A stretch of DNA of 64,000 nucleotides from Amphibalanus amphitrite (Eukaryota > Arthropoda > Thecostraca > Balanomorpha > Balanidae): positions 682,001-746,000 of the forward strand of contig NW_024881669.1 in NCBI RefSeq assembly GCF_019059575.1, written 5' to 3'. Both the position numbers and the translations under genes were made by a program. Under the pieces are notes generated by a model. That model did no database searches. It saw only the letters and a list, made by a program, of their open reading frames with translations, and was not told the DNA's origin. Below, piece after piece: positions 63,691 to 64,000 of this stretch (position 1 is the first letter of the stretch; the number at the start of each line of letters is the position of its first letter).

Positions 63691-64000
63691 GCGCCTCTCC
63701 GGTAGCTCTGTTGGTGCCGCTCCCGGTCGGTGCCCCCCGGCGAAGAACGTGTGCGGAGGTCACAGTCGATGCCAAGGCGGGGAGGCGGCGTTTCCACCGG
63801 CACGTACTGTCGGAGGGTGCGGCGGTTGCTGAGACTAACTCGGCCCGACCCATCGACAGGTACGACATATTGGTCGAACTGTTTGATTTCGACGACCACT
63901 CCAGTTTTATCCCACTTGGTGGGGAAAGGGCCGACTTGATTCTGTATAGTCGGACCCTGTCACCCACTTGAATGGGATGAAAGCGTCGCGTGTATTCTGA
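63690..64000 (-). pseudogene. Gypsy integrase C-terminal fragment
   Basis: The minus strand from the window edge reads HPIQVGDRVRLYRIKSAL. After a frameshift it continues WDKTGVVVEIKQFDQYVVPV and DGSGRVSLSNRRTLRQYVPV. This is the conserved C-terminal module of Gypsy-type integrases. It comes from a different element than 56660-61246 and continues past the right edge. Confidence 0.7.

Overview
This window is animal genomic DNA made almost entirely of nested mobile elements. The elements present (I-type LINE, Ty3/Gypsy with integrase, mariner, hAT, CACTA, Harbinger-like, Helitron, THAP/tyrosine-recombinase units), the GT-AG introns, and the CT, AT and CA microsatellites suggest an arthropod, perhaps a crustacean. 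That placement is inference; nothing here fixes a species. I see no clear single-copy host gene. A few orphan exons (22677-22838, 44228-44548, 44994-45110) and a broken leucine-rich-repeat gene (20745-21745) are the only possible host pieces.

Layout. 1-4600: decayed repeat copies, gag-like and tyrosine-recombinase scraps, and a Helitron N-terminal ORF that runs into a YqaJ-type nuclease domain. 4608-10362: paired Harbinger-like ends around a mariner deletion copy and other repeats. 12026-18831: a full-length LINE with a perfect 15-bp target-site duplication and two intact ORFs in the same frame, separated by a single UAG. 18985-20660: remains of related LINEs. 20745-23220: broken LRR gene, an orphan exon and microsatellites. 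24090-26144 and 41745-43600: a tandem array of THAP plus tyrosine-recombinase units.

The centrepiece is 26145-41744, a 15.6-kb CACTA-type (CMC) DNA transposon inserted into that array. It has CACT-starting terminal inverted repeats, a 2-bp duplication and dense GGGTA/TACCC subterminal motifs. It carries a 781-aa transposase with a readable DDE triad. It also carries an 8-exon, 489-codon second gene whose splice sites and reading phase close perfectly. The layout parallels maize Spm (tnpD plus multi-exon tnpA).

46720-61515 is best read as one Ty3/Gypsy retrotransposon: two related LTRs, ACTGC duplications, a PBS and an intact 1528-aa Gag-Pol. Its 3' non-coding part has been expanded by stacked insertions. 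An AGGTCA-rich element was hit by a 2.6-kb hAT-like element holding a ~195-bp higher-order minisatellite, by a 2.1-kb long-TIR element (itself hit by a hAT MITE), and by a 1.36-kb hAT (itself hit by a second hAT containing a 90-bp perfect inverted repeat). The right end holds a tRNA-derived SINE-like sequence, two degenerate minisatellites and the 3' part of another Gypsy integrase.

All identifications rest on reading motifs, target-site duplications and splice signals by eye. No database search was made.
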